A DNA stretch of 51,726 nucleotides from the NCBI GenBank assembly GCA_003212035.1, contig QCRA01000005.1, positions 1 to 51,726 of the forward strand, read 5' to 3'. The number at the start of each line of letters is the position of its first letter. The stretch's first letter is position 1. Both the position numbers and the translations under genes were made by a program. Under the pieces are notes generated by a model that did not search any database, was not told the origin of the DNA, and was given only the letters and a program-made list of their open reading frames with translations. The stretch is from Prochlorococcus sp. AG-459-D04. Lineage in GTDB: Bacteria; Cyanobacteriota; Cyanobacteriia; PCC-6307; Cyanobiaceae. Shown here piece by piece: positions 34,457 through 43,334 of this stretch.

Positions 34457-37021
34457 ATGGCTATTGTCTGTTATATGGCTAATCCAATGAACACCAACGA
34501 ACCCTTTGATCTACGTTTGCCTACCCCAGGCTGCTACTTAGATCCTGAGAAAGCTGGCATGGATTCTGATGCTGTTTTTCAAGGAATGACAGCACATCTC
34601 TTTTATACTCTTGGAAAGTTAGCTACTTCTGCAAGTCATCATGACTTGTACATGGCTCTAAGTTACGCAGTTAAAGATAGGCTAATGACAAGATATTTAG
34701 CCAGCCAAGAAGTTATAAGAAAAAAACCACAAAAAACAGTCGCCTACTTATCAGCAGAATTTTTAATAGGTCCACAATTAAGTAATAATCTTCTCAATTT
34801 AGGAATAACTCAAGAGGCAGAAGATGCTTTAAAAAGATTTGGTATTGAATCATTGTCAACGATTCTTGAAGTTGAAGAAGAACCTGGATTAGGTAATGGT
34901 GGACTAGGCAGACTTGCAGCATGTTACATGGAATCATTAGCATCTCTACAAGTTCCAGCAGTTGGTTATGGTATTAGATATGAATTTGGTATATTCAATC
35001 AATTAATTAGGGATGGCTGGCAAGTTGAAGTAACTGATAAATGGTTAAAAGGTGGATGGCCATGGGAACTTCCACAACCGGACGAATCATGTTTCGTTGG
35101 TTTTGGAGGCAGAACTGAAAGCTATAGAGATGATAAAGGTAACTACAGATCAAGATGGATCCCTTCCGAACATGCTATTGGAGTACCTCATGATGTTCCA
35201 GTTTTAGGATATAGAGTTAATACATGTGACAGATTAAGATTGTGGAGAGCTGATGCAACAGAAAGTTTTGACTTTTATGCATTCAATATTGGGGATTATT
35301 ATGGTGCAGTAGAAGAGAAAGTTGCATCTGAAACTCTTTCAAAAGTTCTATATCCAAATGACGGAACTGACGAAGGTAGAAGATTAAGACTTAAACAACA
35401 ACACTTTTTTGTAAGTTGTTCACTTCAGGATATGTTGAGAAGCCTTGAAAAAAGATCAATACCAATAACAGAATTCTCCAAGCACTGGACAGTCCAATTA
35501 AATGATACCCATCCTGCTATTGCGGTTGCAGAACTAATGCGACTTCTCATTGACCAATATCAAATAGGTTGGGATAAAGCTTGGAATATAACAACCTCCT
35601 CAGTTGCCTATACCAACCACACATTACTCCCAGAGGCTTTAGAGAAATGGGATTTAGGTTTATTTAACGATCTTCTTCCTCGTCATCTAGAAATTATTTA
35701 TGAAATTAATTGGAGATTTCTACAACAATTAAGATTACGTTATCCTGGTGACGACAAGATCCTTCAAAAACTCTCAATAATTGATGAAGAAGGCTCCAAA
35801 TCAGTTAGGATGGCACACCTGGCTACAATTGGAGCACATCATATAAATGGTGTGGCAGCTCTTCACTCAGATTTAATAAAAAGACAACTTCTGCCTGAAT
35901 TCGCAGCTCTTTGGCCTGAAAAATTTACAAATGTAACTAATGGAGTTACTCCAAGGAGATGGGTTGCCCTATCAAATCCATCACTATCGAATCTTTTAGA
36001 AGAAGAAGTTGGTCCAAACTGGATAACAAATATGGAACTTCTTAAGAAGTTAGAAGAAAAAAAGCATGACAACAATTTTTTGCAAAAATTTGAGGAAACC
36101 AAACTAAATGGTAAAAGAAAATTAGCTAGCTTTATCCATTCAAAAACTGGAATACTGGTTGATCCATCAAGTTTATTTGATGTTCAAGTAAAAAGAATTC
36201 ATCAATATAAAAGGCAACATTTAAACGCCCTACAAATTATTGCCCAATATTTAAGAATCAAAAATGGTACAAACAATCATGAAGTCCCAAGAACAATAAT
36301 ATTCGGAGGTAAAGCTGCACCAGGTTACTTTATGGCAAAGCTGATGATTAGATTCATTAATGGTATTGCTGATGTAGTTAATTCTGATCCAGATATGGAT
36401 GGTTTATTAAGAGTTGTTTTTCTACCAGACTATAACGTTAAACTTGGTGAAATAGTTTATCCTGCAACAGATCTTTCAGAACAAATCTCAACTGCTGGAA
36501 AAGAAGCATCTGGAACGGGAAATATGAAGTTTGCCATGAATGGAGCTTTAACGATTGGAACCTTAGATGGAGCAAATGTGGAATTAAGAGATCTTGTGAA
36601 AAAAGAAAATTTCTTTCTTTTTGGTAAAACTGAAAGCGAAATTATGGACTTAAAAAATAATAACTACTCTCCTAAAACTTTTATTGATCAATGTCCAGAG
36701 CTCAAAGAGGTTATACGCCTAATCGAAATTGGCCACTTTAGCAATGGGGATAAAGAATTATTTAAACCTTTATTAAATAGCCTTACAGGACATGACCCAT
36801 TTTTTGTTATGGCTGACTTTGAAGATTACTTAAATAAACAGGATGTAGTCAGTGAATGCTGGAATAATAAAAAATCTTGGAATAAAATGGCATTACTAAA
36901 TACTGCTAGATCAGGATATTTTTCTTCAGATAGATCTATTAGAGAGTACTGTAAATCCATTTGGAAAGTATCTCCAATGCCTGTTGAAATCACTTGCGAC
37001 GTGGAAGAATTAACTAATTAA
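34457..37021 (+). CDS. glgP: Glycogen phosphorylase
   Basis: This enzyme has 854 residues from the ATG at 34457; an ATG at 34475 (MANPMNTNEPFDL) matches the usual N-terminus better and may be the true start. It is a GT35 enzyme. Clear segments are EPGLGNGGLGRLAACYMES, QLNDTHPAIAVAELMR, VKRIHQYKRQHLNALQI, GGKAAPGYFMAK, and the pyridoxal-phosphate site region KEASGTGNMKFAMNGALTIG with its Lys. It releases glucose-1-phosphate from storage glycogen, mainly at night. Its end overlaps the convergent hypothetical gene by 8 bases. Confidence 0.97.
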   Translation: MAIVCYMANPMNTNEPFDLRLPTPGCYLDPEKAGMDSDAVFQGMTAHLFYTLGKLATSASHHDLYMALSYAVKDRLMTRYLASQEVIRKKPQKTVAYLSAEFLIGPQLSNNLLNLGITQEAEDALKRFGIESLSTILEVEEEPGLGNGGLGRLAACYMESLASLQVPAVGYGIRYEFGIFNQLIRDGWQVEVTDKWLKGGWPWELPQPDESCFVGFGGRTESYRDDKGNYRSRWIPSEHAIGVPHDVPVLGYRVNTCDRLRLWRADATESFDFYAFNIGDYYGAVEEKVASETLSKVLYPNDGTDEGRRLRLKQQHFFVSCSLQDMLRSLEKRSIPITEFSKHWTVQLNDTHPAIAVAELMRLLIDQYQIGWDKAWNITTSSVAYTNHTLLPEALEKWDLGLFNDLLPRHLEIIYEINWRFLQQLRLRYPGDDKILQKLSIIDEEGSKSVRMAHLATIGAHHINGVAALHSDLIKRQLLPEFAALWPEKFTNVTNGVTPRRWVALSNPSLSNLLEEEVGPNWITNMELLKKLEEKKHDNNFLQKFEETKLNGKRKLASFIHSKTGILVDPSSLFDVQVKRIHQYKRQHLNALQIIAQYLRIKNGTNNHEVPRTIIFGGKAAPGYFMAKLMIRFINGIADVVNSDPDMDGLLRVVFLPDYNVKLGEIVYPATDLSEQISTAGKEASGTGNMKFAMNGALTIGTLDGANVELRDLVKKENFFLFGKTESEIMDLKNNNYSPKTFIDQCPELKEVIRLIEIGHFSNGDKELFKPLLNSLTGHDPFFVMADFEDYLNKQDVVSECWNNKKSWNKMALLNTARSGYFSSDRSIREYCKSIWKVSPMPVEITCDVEELTN

Positions 37022-37469
37022 TATTTTTCTTATCTGGTGAATCTGGGGTTTGATGAAATAATCTATTCAAAATTAATCTATCCATATTCAATGGGTCTGG
37101 GGCTAATTCATTTGCAATTTCTTTAAATTTTGATTCAATATTGTTGGAAATTTTTGTATCAAATATTCTTTCCATTAATGCTTCAATTGAATATAAATAG
37201 GCATTAACACCTTCCAATTCATCTAAAGCTTCAGTAATTTCTATATCAGAAATATGTTTTTCTTTTGGACTAGTATCTTCATCTGATTCTCTTGCAGATA
37301 ATTCTCTCTGCAACTCATCAGTAATCTTAGTACAGAGAGTTCTGAACGATTGAATGGATGCCCAATTCAATTCTTGTTGCTGCTTAAAAGTAGGAAATTC
37401 TCTAATTAAACGATCATGCTCTTTATAAAATCTCTGACAATCAGAGCATTGACATGGTTCTTCAGTCAA
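37014..37469 (-). CDS. Hypothetical protein with N-terminal cysteines
   Basis: This 151-residue protein starts at TTG 37469. It opens with PCQCSDCQRFYKEH, three closely spaced Cys with a possible fourth ligand nearby, then helical charged segments (NWASIQSFRTLCTKITDELQ and DIEITEALDELEGVNAYLYS) and a disordered tail ending SPDKKNIN. No family is recognised. The Cys cluster could bind a metal. It follows the next hypothetical gene on the same strand after 32 bases. Confidence 0.6.
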   Translation of the reverse strand: MTEEPCQCSDCQRFYKEHDRLIREFPTFKQQQELNWASIQSFRTLCTKITDELQRELSARESDEDTSPKEKHISDIEITEALDELEGVNAYLYSIEALMERIFDTKISNNIESKFKEIANELAPDPLNMDRLILNRLFHQTPDSPDKKNIN

Positions 37470-37501
37470 AAGAAAAAATTTATTCTTTCTATATCATCTC
37501 A

Positions 37502-37834
37502 CTATTTGGGCAAAATTGTAGGACCATCCAATAATTCGTCATTTTCATCGAGTGAATCCGGACTATCTGGCAAAGGTATCTCAATACTAGTAACCAAATT
37601 AATAACATCCCTTAGTCTCATAGAATCAGCAAACCAACCCATTGCTTGTTCGGCATCGCCTCTTTTTTCGGCATCATTTGCTTGATCTTCGTGCGCTTCG
37701 GCTAATAGAGCAAGCCAGCATAGACATCTTGCCTGAACTATTGAAAGATCTAAATCATTAGGTTGAGATTTAGAAATGCGTTCATGCTCTTGTTGTATTA
37801 AGAGCTTTAAACGCATATCATGCAACTTAGCCAT
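37502..37834 (-). CDS. Conserved hypothetical protein, helical with acidic tail
   Basis: This is a 110-residue soluble protein. The helical body HDMRLKLLIQQEHERISKSQ leads to an Ala-rich segment CLCWLALLAEAHEDQANDAE and an acidic Pro-rich C-terminus LPDSPDSLDENDELL. No catalytic motif or membrane segment is seen, and I do not recognise the family. The ATG start is clear. Upstream is the tRNA-Arg(CCT) gene on the same strand, 77 bases away. Confidence 0.6.
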   Translation of the reverse strand: MAKLHDMRLKLLIQQEHERISKSQPNDLDLSIVQARCLCWLALLAEAHEDQANDAEKRGDAEQAMGWFADSMRLRDVINLVTSIEIPLPDSPDSLDENDELLDGPTILPK

Positions 37835-37911
37835 AAAAGATTTACTACTAACTATACGCTAGCTAGAGAGTAGCAACTTTGCACATATACTACATATAGT
37901 TTTTTATTTTA

Positions 37912-37985
<74 letters not shown>

Positions 37986-38020
37986 AATAGATGATTTTTG
38001 GAGTATTTAGCATTATGCTA

Positions 38021-38395
38021 AATGAAAGCAGGAGAGGCAATCGCGAGAAAGTTTTATTTTGTTTCCAAAATAAAACTTTCTTGAGGAAAGTCCGGGCTCC
38101 CATATGGTCAGGCTTGCTGGGTAATTCCCAGTGCGGGCAACCGTGAGGATAGTGCCACAGAAACATACCGCCTAATACTTTATGTATGGCAAGGGTGCAA
38201 GGGTGTGGTAAGAGCGCACCAGCAACATTGAGAAGTGTTGGCTAGGTAAACCCCGGCTGGGAGCAAGGCTTAGTAGATTTATGACCATTACAAAATCTAC
38301 TTTTAAGCGCCGCTTGAGATTGTGAAGTAATTCCAGTCCTAGATAGATGATTGCCCATCTTTATTAAGATGAACAGAACCCGGCTTATGACCTGC
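38021..38395 (+). ncRNA. rnpB: RNase P RNA, 3' end apparently cut
   Basis: This is the catalytic RNA of RNase P, which matures tRNA 5' ends. Type A elements are visible: a 15-bp perfect hairpin (38047-38061 with 38066-38080), the P4 strand GAGGAAAGTCCGGGC (38083-38097), CCACAGAAACA (about 38155), and the 3' conserved ACAGAACCCGGCTTATGACC (about 38373-38392). The closing helix P1 should pair the 5' AAATGAAAGCAGG with a 3' complement. Only CCTGC (38391-38395) is present and the sequence then changes to antisense rimM. So the gene appears truncated within P1 at the inversion boundary. Start is estimated from the P1 position. Confidence 0.93.
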
Positions 38396-38632
38396 ATGAT
38401 TTCTTGTATTTATTCCTTTAAGCTTTACTATAAAGGTTTCTTTACCAGGCTGTTTAAAACCAGATATAAGTTCTATTTTAGAAGGAGGTTCATTTTCTTT
38501 TTGTAACCATCTCATTCCAGGTTTTATAAATCTTTCTTCAAAATCACTTAGAGATTTAACCTTTAACTGCCCATTAATTCCATGACATGATGTTATTAAT
38601 CCAACAATCAACCATTCATTTTTATTTATCAT
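38393..38632 (-). pseudogene. rimM: RimM ribosome maturation factor, N-terminal part only
   Basis: The ATG at 38632 begins [20 protein letters not shown], followed by [20 protein letters not shown] and [14 protein letters not shown]. This is the first barrel domain of RimM, which binds ribosomal protein S19 during 30S maturation. After about residue 80 the frame runs on for 17 codons through antisense of rnpB to a stop at 38339 and no longer resembles RimM. The missing C-terminal domain lies on the opposite strand at 39253-39414. See the inversion entry. Confidence 0.85.
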
Positions 38633-39252
38633 AAAATTATATTAGAAAGAATGTTTTATGGAATTATCTGCTAAACCAATACTTCCCGGATCTTTTGTTG
38701 TTGTAAAAGACAATATCTCTATATATAGAGGATATAAAGGGTTTGTACAAAGAGTTACAAAAAAAAAGGCAGCTGTTTTGTTTGAAGGGGGTAATTGGGA
38801 CAAACTCATAACTTTTCAGCTAACGAATTTAGAAATAGTATAAAAATTAGATTTTACCTTTAGCTATAAATTTTTCTATTAAAACTTTAGCTGCATTTGT
38901 TTCTGCTTGTTTATGGGATTTGCCGAATGCAGATGATTCTTTGAATCCTTCGATAAATATATTGCAAGAAAATCTTTTAGGGTCCCCATTTTTTTTTGAG
39001 ACTTCAATTATTTTATAGACTGGCAAATTAAAACCTTTACTTTGACACCACTCTTGCAATACTGTCTTAGATTTGAATTTGTATGGAGCTTTTAAAAATA
39101 TTTTTGAATCTTCCTCCCAAAAATCATCTAACCAAAGATTTACTTCCTGAATTGAATTAAAGCACTTATAAATAGCACCGATTAAAGCTTCTGTAGCTTC
39201 AGCAATAATAGTATTTTTTGAATTTTCATCACCAAGAGCTTTAGGTCCTCTA
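38396..39252. other. Inverted segment bounded by broken genes
   Basis: This block holds rimM 5' (minus), ndhS (plus) and rnc 3' (minus). Both edges cut genes: rnpB P1 and rimM on the left, rnc and rimM on the right. Flipping it would give rnc 3', ndhS on the minus strand, then rimM 5' reading into rimM 3', with all RimM parts on the plus strand. Even then, about 45 RimM codons and the first half of rnc are missing, so sequence was lost at both edges. Edge coordinates are good to about 10 bases. Confidence 0.8.
38658..38843 (+). CDS. ndhS: NDH-1 subunit S (ferredoxin-binding)
   Basis: This 61-residue SH3-like protein has the hallmark GFVQRVTKKKAAVLFEGGNW followed by DKLITFQLTNLE, matching NdhS, the subunit of photosynthetic NDH-1 that helps ferredoxin donate electrons for cyclic electron flow. 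Databases also label this family NAD(P)H dehydrogenase assembly protein/DUF3252. It acts on the cytoplasmic face of the thylakoid. The gene itself is intact, but it lies inside the inverted segment, 25 bases from rimM and 3 from the rnc stop. Confidence 0.9.
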   Translation: MELSAKPILPGSFVVVKDNISIYRGYKGFVQRVTKKKAAVLFEGGNWDKLITFQLTNLEIV

Positions 39253-39257
39253 ATTAT
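38847..39257 (-). pseudogene. rnc: Ribonuclease III, C-terminal part only
   Basis: The readable frame begins near [20 protein letters not shown] (around 39251) and continues through [20 protein letters not shown], the linker KSKTVLQEWCQSKGFNLPVY, and a full double-stranded RNA-binding domain ending AAKVLIEKFIAKGKI. This is the second half of RNase III. Before it the frame is unrelated sequence that reaches a TGA at 39309-39311, and the catalytic signature ERLEFLGDS-like region is absent from the whole window. The break coincides with the right edge of the inversion. The TTG at 39059 is internal, not a start. Confidence 0.85.
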
Positions 39258-39414
39258 TAATTTAGAAAATGAGAAAAATAATTTACTCGTTGTCGAGCTA
39301 TTTAAAAATCAAAAAAAAGTTCTCATACCATTTGTTAAAGAAATAGTTCCATTAGTAGATATTAAAAATAATTTTATACTCATCAATCCTCCAAGTGGAC
39401 TCTTAGAACTATAA
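39253..39414 (+). pseudogene. rimM: RimM C-terminal part (opposite strand to its N-terminal part)
   Basis: The plus-strand frame reads [20 protein letters not shown], then [20 protein letters not shown], then [13 protein letters not shown] and a TAA at 39412-39414. This is the standard end of bacterial RimM (the PRC-barrel domain, with IPFVKEIV and the NPPSGLLEL terminus). No start codon or N-terminal domain precedes it on this strand. It faces the glmS 3' end, 31 bases away. Confidence 0.85.
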
Positions 39415-39445
39415 ATTTAAAAAATACAAGGTTGGAATAAACTAA

Positions 39446-41341
39446 TCATTCCACAGTTACACTTTTAGCTAAATTTCTTGGTTGATCCACATCAAGACCT
39501 CTATGAGCTGCGATATGATAACTCAATAGTTGTAAAGGCAATATATTTATTAGAGGTGAAATCCATTCATTAGATGAGGGAACTTTCATTAAATAATCAA
39601 AGATTTCAGTGCCATTACATTCGGGAGCAATCCCAATCAAATATGAATCTCTAGCTTTTGCTTCTTGAGCATTACTTATAACTTTATCAAAAACTTCACC
39701 GGGGGAGGCAATTGAAATTACGGGTACTTTTTTATCTAATAAAGCTATTGGACCATGTTTCATTTCACCAGCAGGATATCCAGCAGCATGAATGTAACTA
39801 ATTTCTTTAAGTTTTAGCGCGCCTTCAAGAGCAATTGGATAATTTATTCCTCTTCCTAAAAAAATAACATCTTTAATATTAAAAAAGTCATGTGCTAGTT
39901 TTTCTGAAGATTTATTATGTTTCTCTAAGAGATCTTCCAGTAATGGCGGAAGTTTTATAAGTTCATTTATTAATTCTGCTATTTCATCAGGACTTTGATT
40001 ACCTTTAATTTGAGCAAATTTTATAGCTAATCCATAAAAAGAAAGTAATTGAGCAAAAAAAGTTTTCGTTGCTGCAACTCCAACTTCTATTCCTGCGCAG
40101 ATATCAATTATATTAGAAACCTGCCTTCCTATGGAACTCTCTTTTCTATTTGTTATTGCAATAAGATTAGGTTTAAATTTTTTATCTTCAATTGAAGAAC
40201 GTCTTTTAATTTCCATATCTATAGCAGCAATAGTGTCAGCAGTTTCTCCAGATTGAGTGACTCCAATAGTTAATGTATTTGGCAATAATGGTGGTGGTGA
40301 ATATCGAAATTCGCTTGCATAAAAGACATTTGTAGGAATACCTGAAAATTGTTCTAATAAAAAGCTACCTACCATTGCAGCATGTTTACTTGTACCACAA
40401 GCGATAATTTCAATTCTTTCTATTGATTCAAAAAAATCTGTATCGAAGGGATATTTAATTTGATATTGACCATTATCTAAGTTCTTAATTAAATAATTTT
40501 CCAACCAGTTTTTTGCAGTCTTTGGCTGATCATATATTTCTTTTAACATATAGTGTTTGAAGTTCATCTTATCCATTATTTGCTCTGAGACTTTTAGAGA
40601 GACTGGATTTCGATATTGTCTCTCGTTGCTTGAGTCATATATTTCAATTCCAAGCGGAGTTAATAAAGCTATTTCTTCATCCTCCATAGGCAAAATAATA
40701 TTCGTAAAGTTTGCAATGGCTGGAGTGTCACTAGCACAAATAAATTCTCCTTCACCCAAACCAATAATCAAGGGAGCTTGTTTTCTCGCAACTACTAAAG
40801 AGGTTGGGGCCCCAGACCATAAAACTGCTAAAGCATAAGATCCTTCTAAGTCAGATATTACATTTCTCACAGCTATTAATAATGTTGAACCATTATTCTC
40901 AAGATTAAGTTTACCTAATGTATTTAACTCTCTTTGAATTAGATGGGGAATTACCTCGGTATCTGTATCAGAATTAAAAATAATGCCCTCTTCCACTAAT
41001 TTATTCTTTAAATCTTGGAAATTTTCAATAATCCCATTTTGAACAACTGCTATGTTTCCTGAACTATCGGTATGCGGATGTGCATTTTTAACCTCAGGCT
41101 TTCCATGAGTTGCCCATCTAGTATGCCCTATACCCACAGTTCCAGGAATATTGTGATTATTAAGATTATTTATTAAATTCTTGAGTTTTCCTTCTGCTTT
41201 ATTACAAGAAATACAATTTGTTTCGGAATTTATTATTGCAATACCTGCAGAGTCATAACCTCTGTATTCAAGTTTTTCTAAACCATTAATTAATAGTGGT
41301 AAAGCTTTTTTATATCCAGTTACAGCAACTATTCCACACAT
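39446..41341 (-). CDS. glmS: Glutamine:fructose-6-phosphate aminotransferase
   Basis: This 631-residue enzyme has an N-terminal glutaminase domain starting MCGIVAVTGYK with nucleophile Cys2, GYDSAGIA, and GHTRWATHGKPEVKNAHPH; two SIS domains with ACGTSKHAAMVG and the TQSGETADTIAAI sugar-phosphate site; and the C-terminal DQPRNLAKSVTVE. It makes glucosamine-6-phosphate, the entry to peptidoglycan and lipopolysaccharide amino sugars. It is cytosolic. No ribozyme-type leader is seen upstream; the 80-base gap to psaC is AT-rich. Confidence 0.98.
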   Translation of the reverse strand: MCGIVAVTGYKKALPLLINGLEKLEYRGYDSAGIAIINSETNCISCNKAEGKLKNLINNLNNHNIPGTVGIGHTRWATHGKPEVKNAHPHTDSSGNIAVVQNGIIENFQDLKNKLVEEGIIFNSDTDTEVIPHLIQRELNTLGKLNLENNGSTLLIAVRNVISDLEGSYALAVLWSGAPTSLVVARKQAPLIIGLGEGEFICASDTPAIANFTNIILPMEDEEIALLTPLGIEIYDSSNERQYRNPVSLKVSEQIMDKMNFKHYMLKEIYDQPKTAKNWLENYLIKNLDNGQYQIKYPFDTDFFESIERIEIIACGTSKHAAMVGSFLLEQFSGIPTNVFYASEFRYSPPPLLPNTLTIGVTQSGETADTIAAIDMEIKRRSSIEDKKFKPNLIAITNRKESSIGRQVSNIIDICAGIEVGVAATKTFFAQLLSFYGLAIKFAQIKGNQSPDEIAELINELIKLPPLLEDLLEKHNKSSEKLAHDFFNIKDVIFLGRGINYPIALEGALKLKEISYIHAAGYPAGEMKHGPIALLDKKVPVISIASPGEVFDKVISNAQEAKARDSYLIGIAPECNGTEIFDYLMKVPSSNEWISPLINILPLQLLSYHIAAHRGLDVDQPRNLAKSVTVE

Positions 41342-41421
41342 ACGAATTTTTTTTTCAATTATATTGAAATAAAATGCGTATTTACTAAAACATGGACTCT
41401 CTTAAAACTGCACTATAAAAA

Positions 41422-41709
<288 letters not shown>

Positions 41710-41800
41710 TTACAAAGAAATTAAAAAAATTAAGATATGCTTCACTCTTGTTAACTCTAGGGCATAAAATCATATAGATAATTAGTAATTTACATAAACT

Positions 41801-42040
41801 ATGTCACAAGAAATCCTCGAAAAAGTCTGTTCTATTGTTTCAGAACAATTAAGCGTTGAAGCAGGAGAAGTAAAATCAGATTCAAATTTCCAAAATGATT
41901 TAGGTGCAGATTCTCTTGATACTGTTGAACTAGTGATGGCTCTTGAAGAAGCATTTGATATTGAAATTCCTGATGAAGCAGCTGAAGGAATCGCAACTGT
42001 TGGCGATGCAGTAAAATTCATCGAAGAAAAAAAAGGTTAA
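41801..42040 (+). CDS. acpP: Acyl carrier protein
   Basis: This 79-residue acidic protein carries the phosphopantetheine attachment site in [17 protein letters not shown] (Ser38). It shuttles growing acyl chains in type II fatty acid synthesis. fabF follows after 6 bases, so the two are an operon. A long reverse-strand frame over this gene is a shadow of its codon bias. Confidence 0.98.
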   Translation: MSQEILEKVCSIVSEQLSVEAGEVKSDSNFQNDLGADSLDTVELVMALEEAFDIEIPDEAAEGIATVGDAVKFIEEKKG

Positions 42041-42046
42041 TAAAGA

Positions 42047-43291
42047 ATGCCAAATTTCCATCGAGTAGTTATTACTGGTATCGGAGCAGTAACTCCAATT
42101 GGTAATAACATTGATGAATATTTAGTCGGTCTTCAAACAGGAACTAATGGGGTCTCAGATATTACTCTCTTTGATCCTGAACAACATCCCTGCAAATTTG
42201 CAGCAGAAGTAAAAAATCTTCAATCTGAAAATTTTATTGAAGCTAAAGAATCCAAAAGATGGGATCGTTTTTCCCAGTTTGGAGTTATTGCTGCAAAGCA
42301 AGCCTTTAATGATTCTGGACTTGAAATTACTGAAGATAATGCATCAAGAATTGGAGTGATTATTGGTTCTGGTGTTGGAGGCTTACTAACTATGGAAAGT
42401 CAAGCTCAAATATTGAGTCATAAAGGGCCTAAAAGAGTAAGTCCATTTACAGTTCCAATGATGATTCCTAACATGGCAACTGGATTGGCTGCAATCGCTT
42501 TGGGTGCAAAAGGACCAAGTTCCTCTGTTTCCACCGCTTGCGCTGCCGGTTCAAATGCAATTGGTGATTCATTTAGACTACTCCAACTTGGGAAAGCAGA
42601 TGCAATGATCTGTGGGGGAGCAGAAGCAAGTATTACGCCTCTCGGAGTAGCTGGTTTTGCCAGTGCCAAAGCTCTTTCTTGCAGAAATAACAGCCCTCAA
42701 ACTGCTAGCAGACCTTTTGATGCAGAAAGAGATGGATTTGTTATTGGAGAGGGATCTGGAATTCTTGTTTTAGAAACTTTAGAAAATGCACAAAAAAGGA
42801 ATGCTAAAATTTATGCAGAAATAGTTGGATATGGAACAACATGTGATGCTCATCATATTACTGCTCCATCTCCAGGAGGGGTAGGAGGCGCCGAAGCTAT
42901 CAAATTAGCAATTAAAGACGCTTCTCTTAGCCTTGAAAAAGTTGATTACATAAATGCTCATGGAACAAGTACATCAGCTAATGATAAAAATGAAACTTCT
43001 GCAATTAAATCTATTTTTAAAGACAGATCTTACCTCATTCCTGTAAGCTCTACTAAGTCGATGACAGGTCATCTCTTGGGGGGCTCAGGAGGTATAGAAG
43101 CTGTAGCTTGTATACTTTCTTTGACACATAATTTTATCCCTCCTACAATTAACTACGTTAATCCTGATCCTGAGTGTGATCTGGATTATGTACCAAATAA
43201 TGCGAGAGAAGCTCGAATAGGAGTTGCTCTTTCTAATTCTTTCGGCTTTGGTGGTCACAATGTTTGCCTTGCTTTCAGCAAAATGAATTGA
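42047..43291 (+). CDS. fabF: 3-oxoacyl-ACP synthase II
   Basis: This 414-residue condensing enzyme shows VVITGIGAVTPIG at the N-terminus, catalytic Cys in SVSTACAAGSNAIGDS, first His in NAHGTSTSANDKNE, Lys/second His in KSMTGHLLGGSGG, and a C-terminal SNSFGFGGHNVCL. It elongates acyl-ACP with malonyl-ACP and is important for longer and unsaturated chains. Co-transcribed with acpP. A 43-base gap leads to tktA on the same strand, which may share the transcript. Confidence 0.98.
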   Translation: MPNFHRVVITGIGAVTPIGNNIDEYLVGLQTGTNGVSDITLFDPEQHPCKFAAEVKNLQSENFIEAKESKRWDRFSQFGVIAAKQAFNDSGLEITEDNASRIGVIIGSGVGGLLTMESQAQILSHKGPKRVSPFTVPMMIPNMATGLAAIALGAKGPSSSVSTACAAGSNAIGDSFRLLQLGKADAMICGGAEASITPLGVAGFASAKALSCRNNSPQTASRPFDAERDGFVIGEGSGILVLETLENAQKRNAKIYAEIVGYGTTCDAHHITAPSPGGVGGAEAIKLAIKDASLSLEKVDYINAHGTSTSANDKNETSAIKSIFKDRSYLIPVSSTKSMTGHLLGGSGGIEAVACILSLTHNFIPPTINYVNPDPECDLDYVPNNAREARIGVALSNSFGFGGHNVCLAFSKMN

Positions 43292-43334
43292 AGACAACCA
43301 ATTCTGTATTTCCAACTTAACTTAATTTAAAACA

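Noticed and set aside
38339-38392. The 17-residue tail of the rimM frame as real coding sequence
   Set aside because: It is the exact antisense of the conserved rnpB 3' core.
39059-39059. TTG as start of a separate 70-residue double-stranded RNA-binding protein
   Set aside because: Similarity to RNase III continues upstream in the same frame to about 39251, so the TTG is internal to a truncated rnc.
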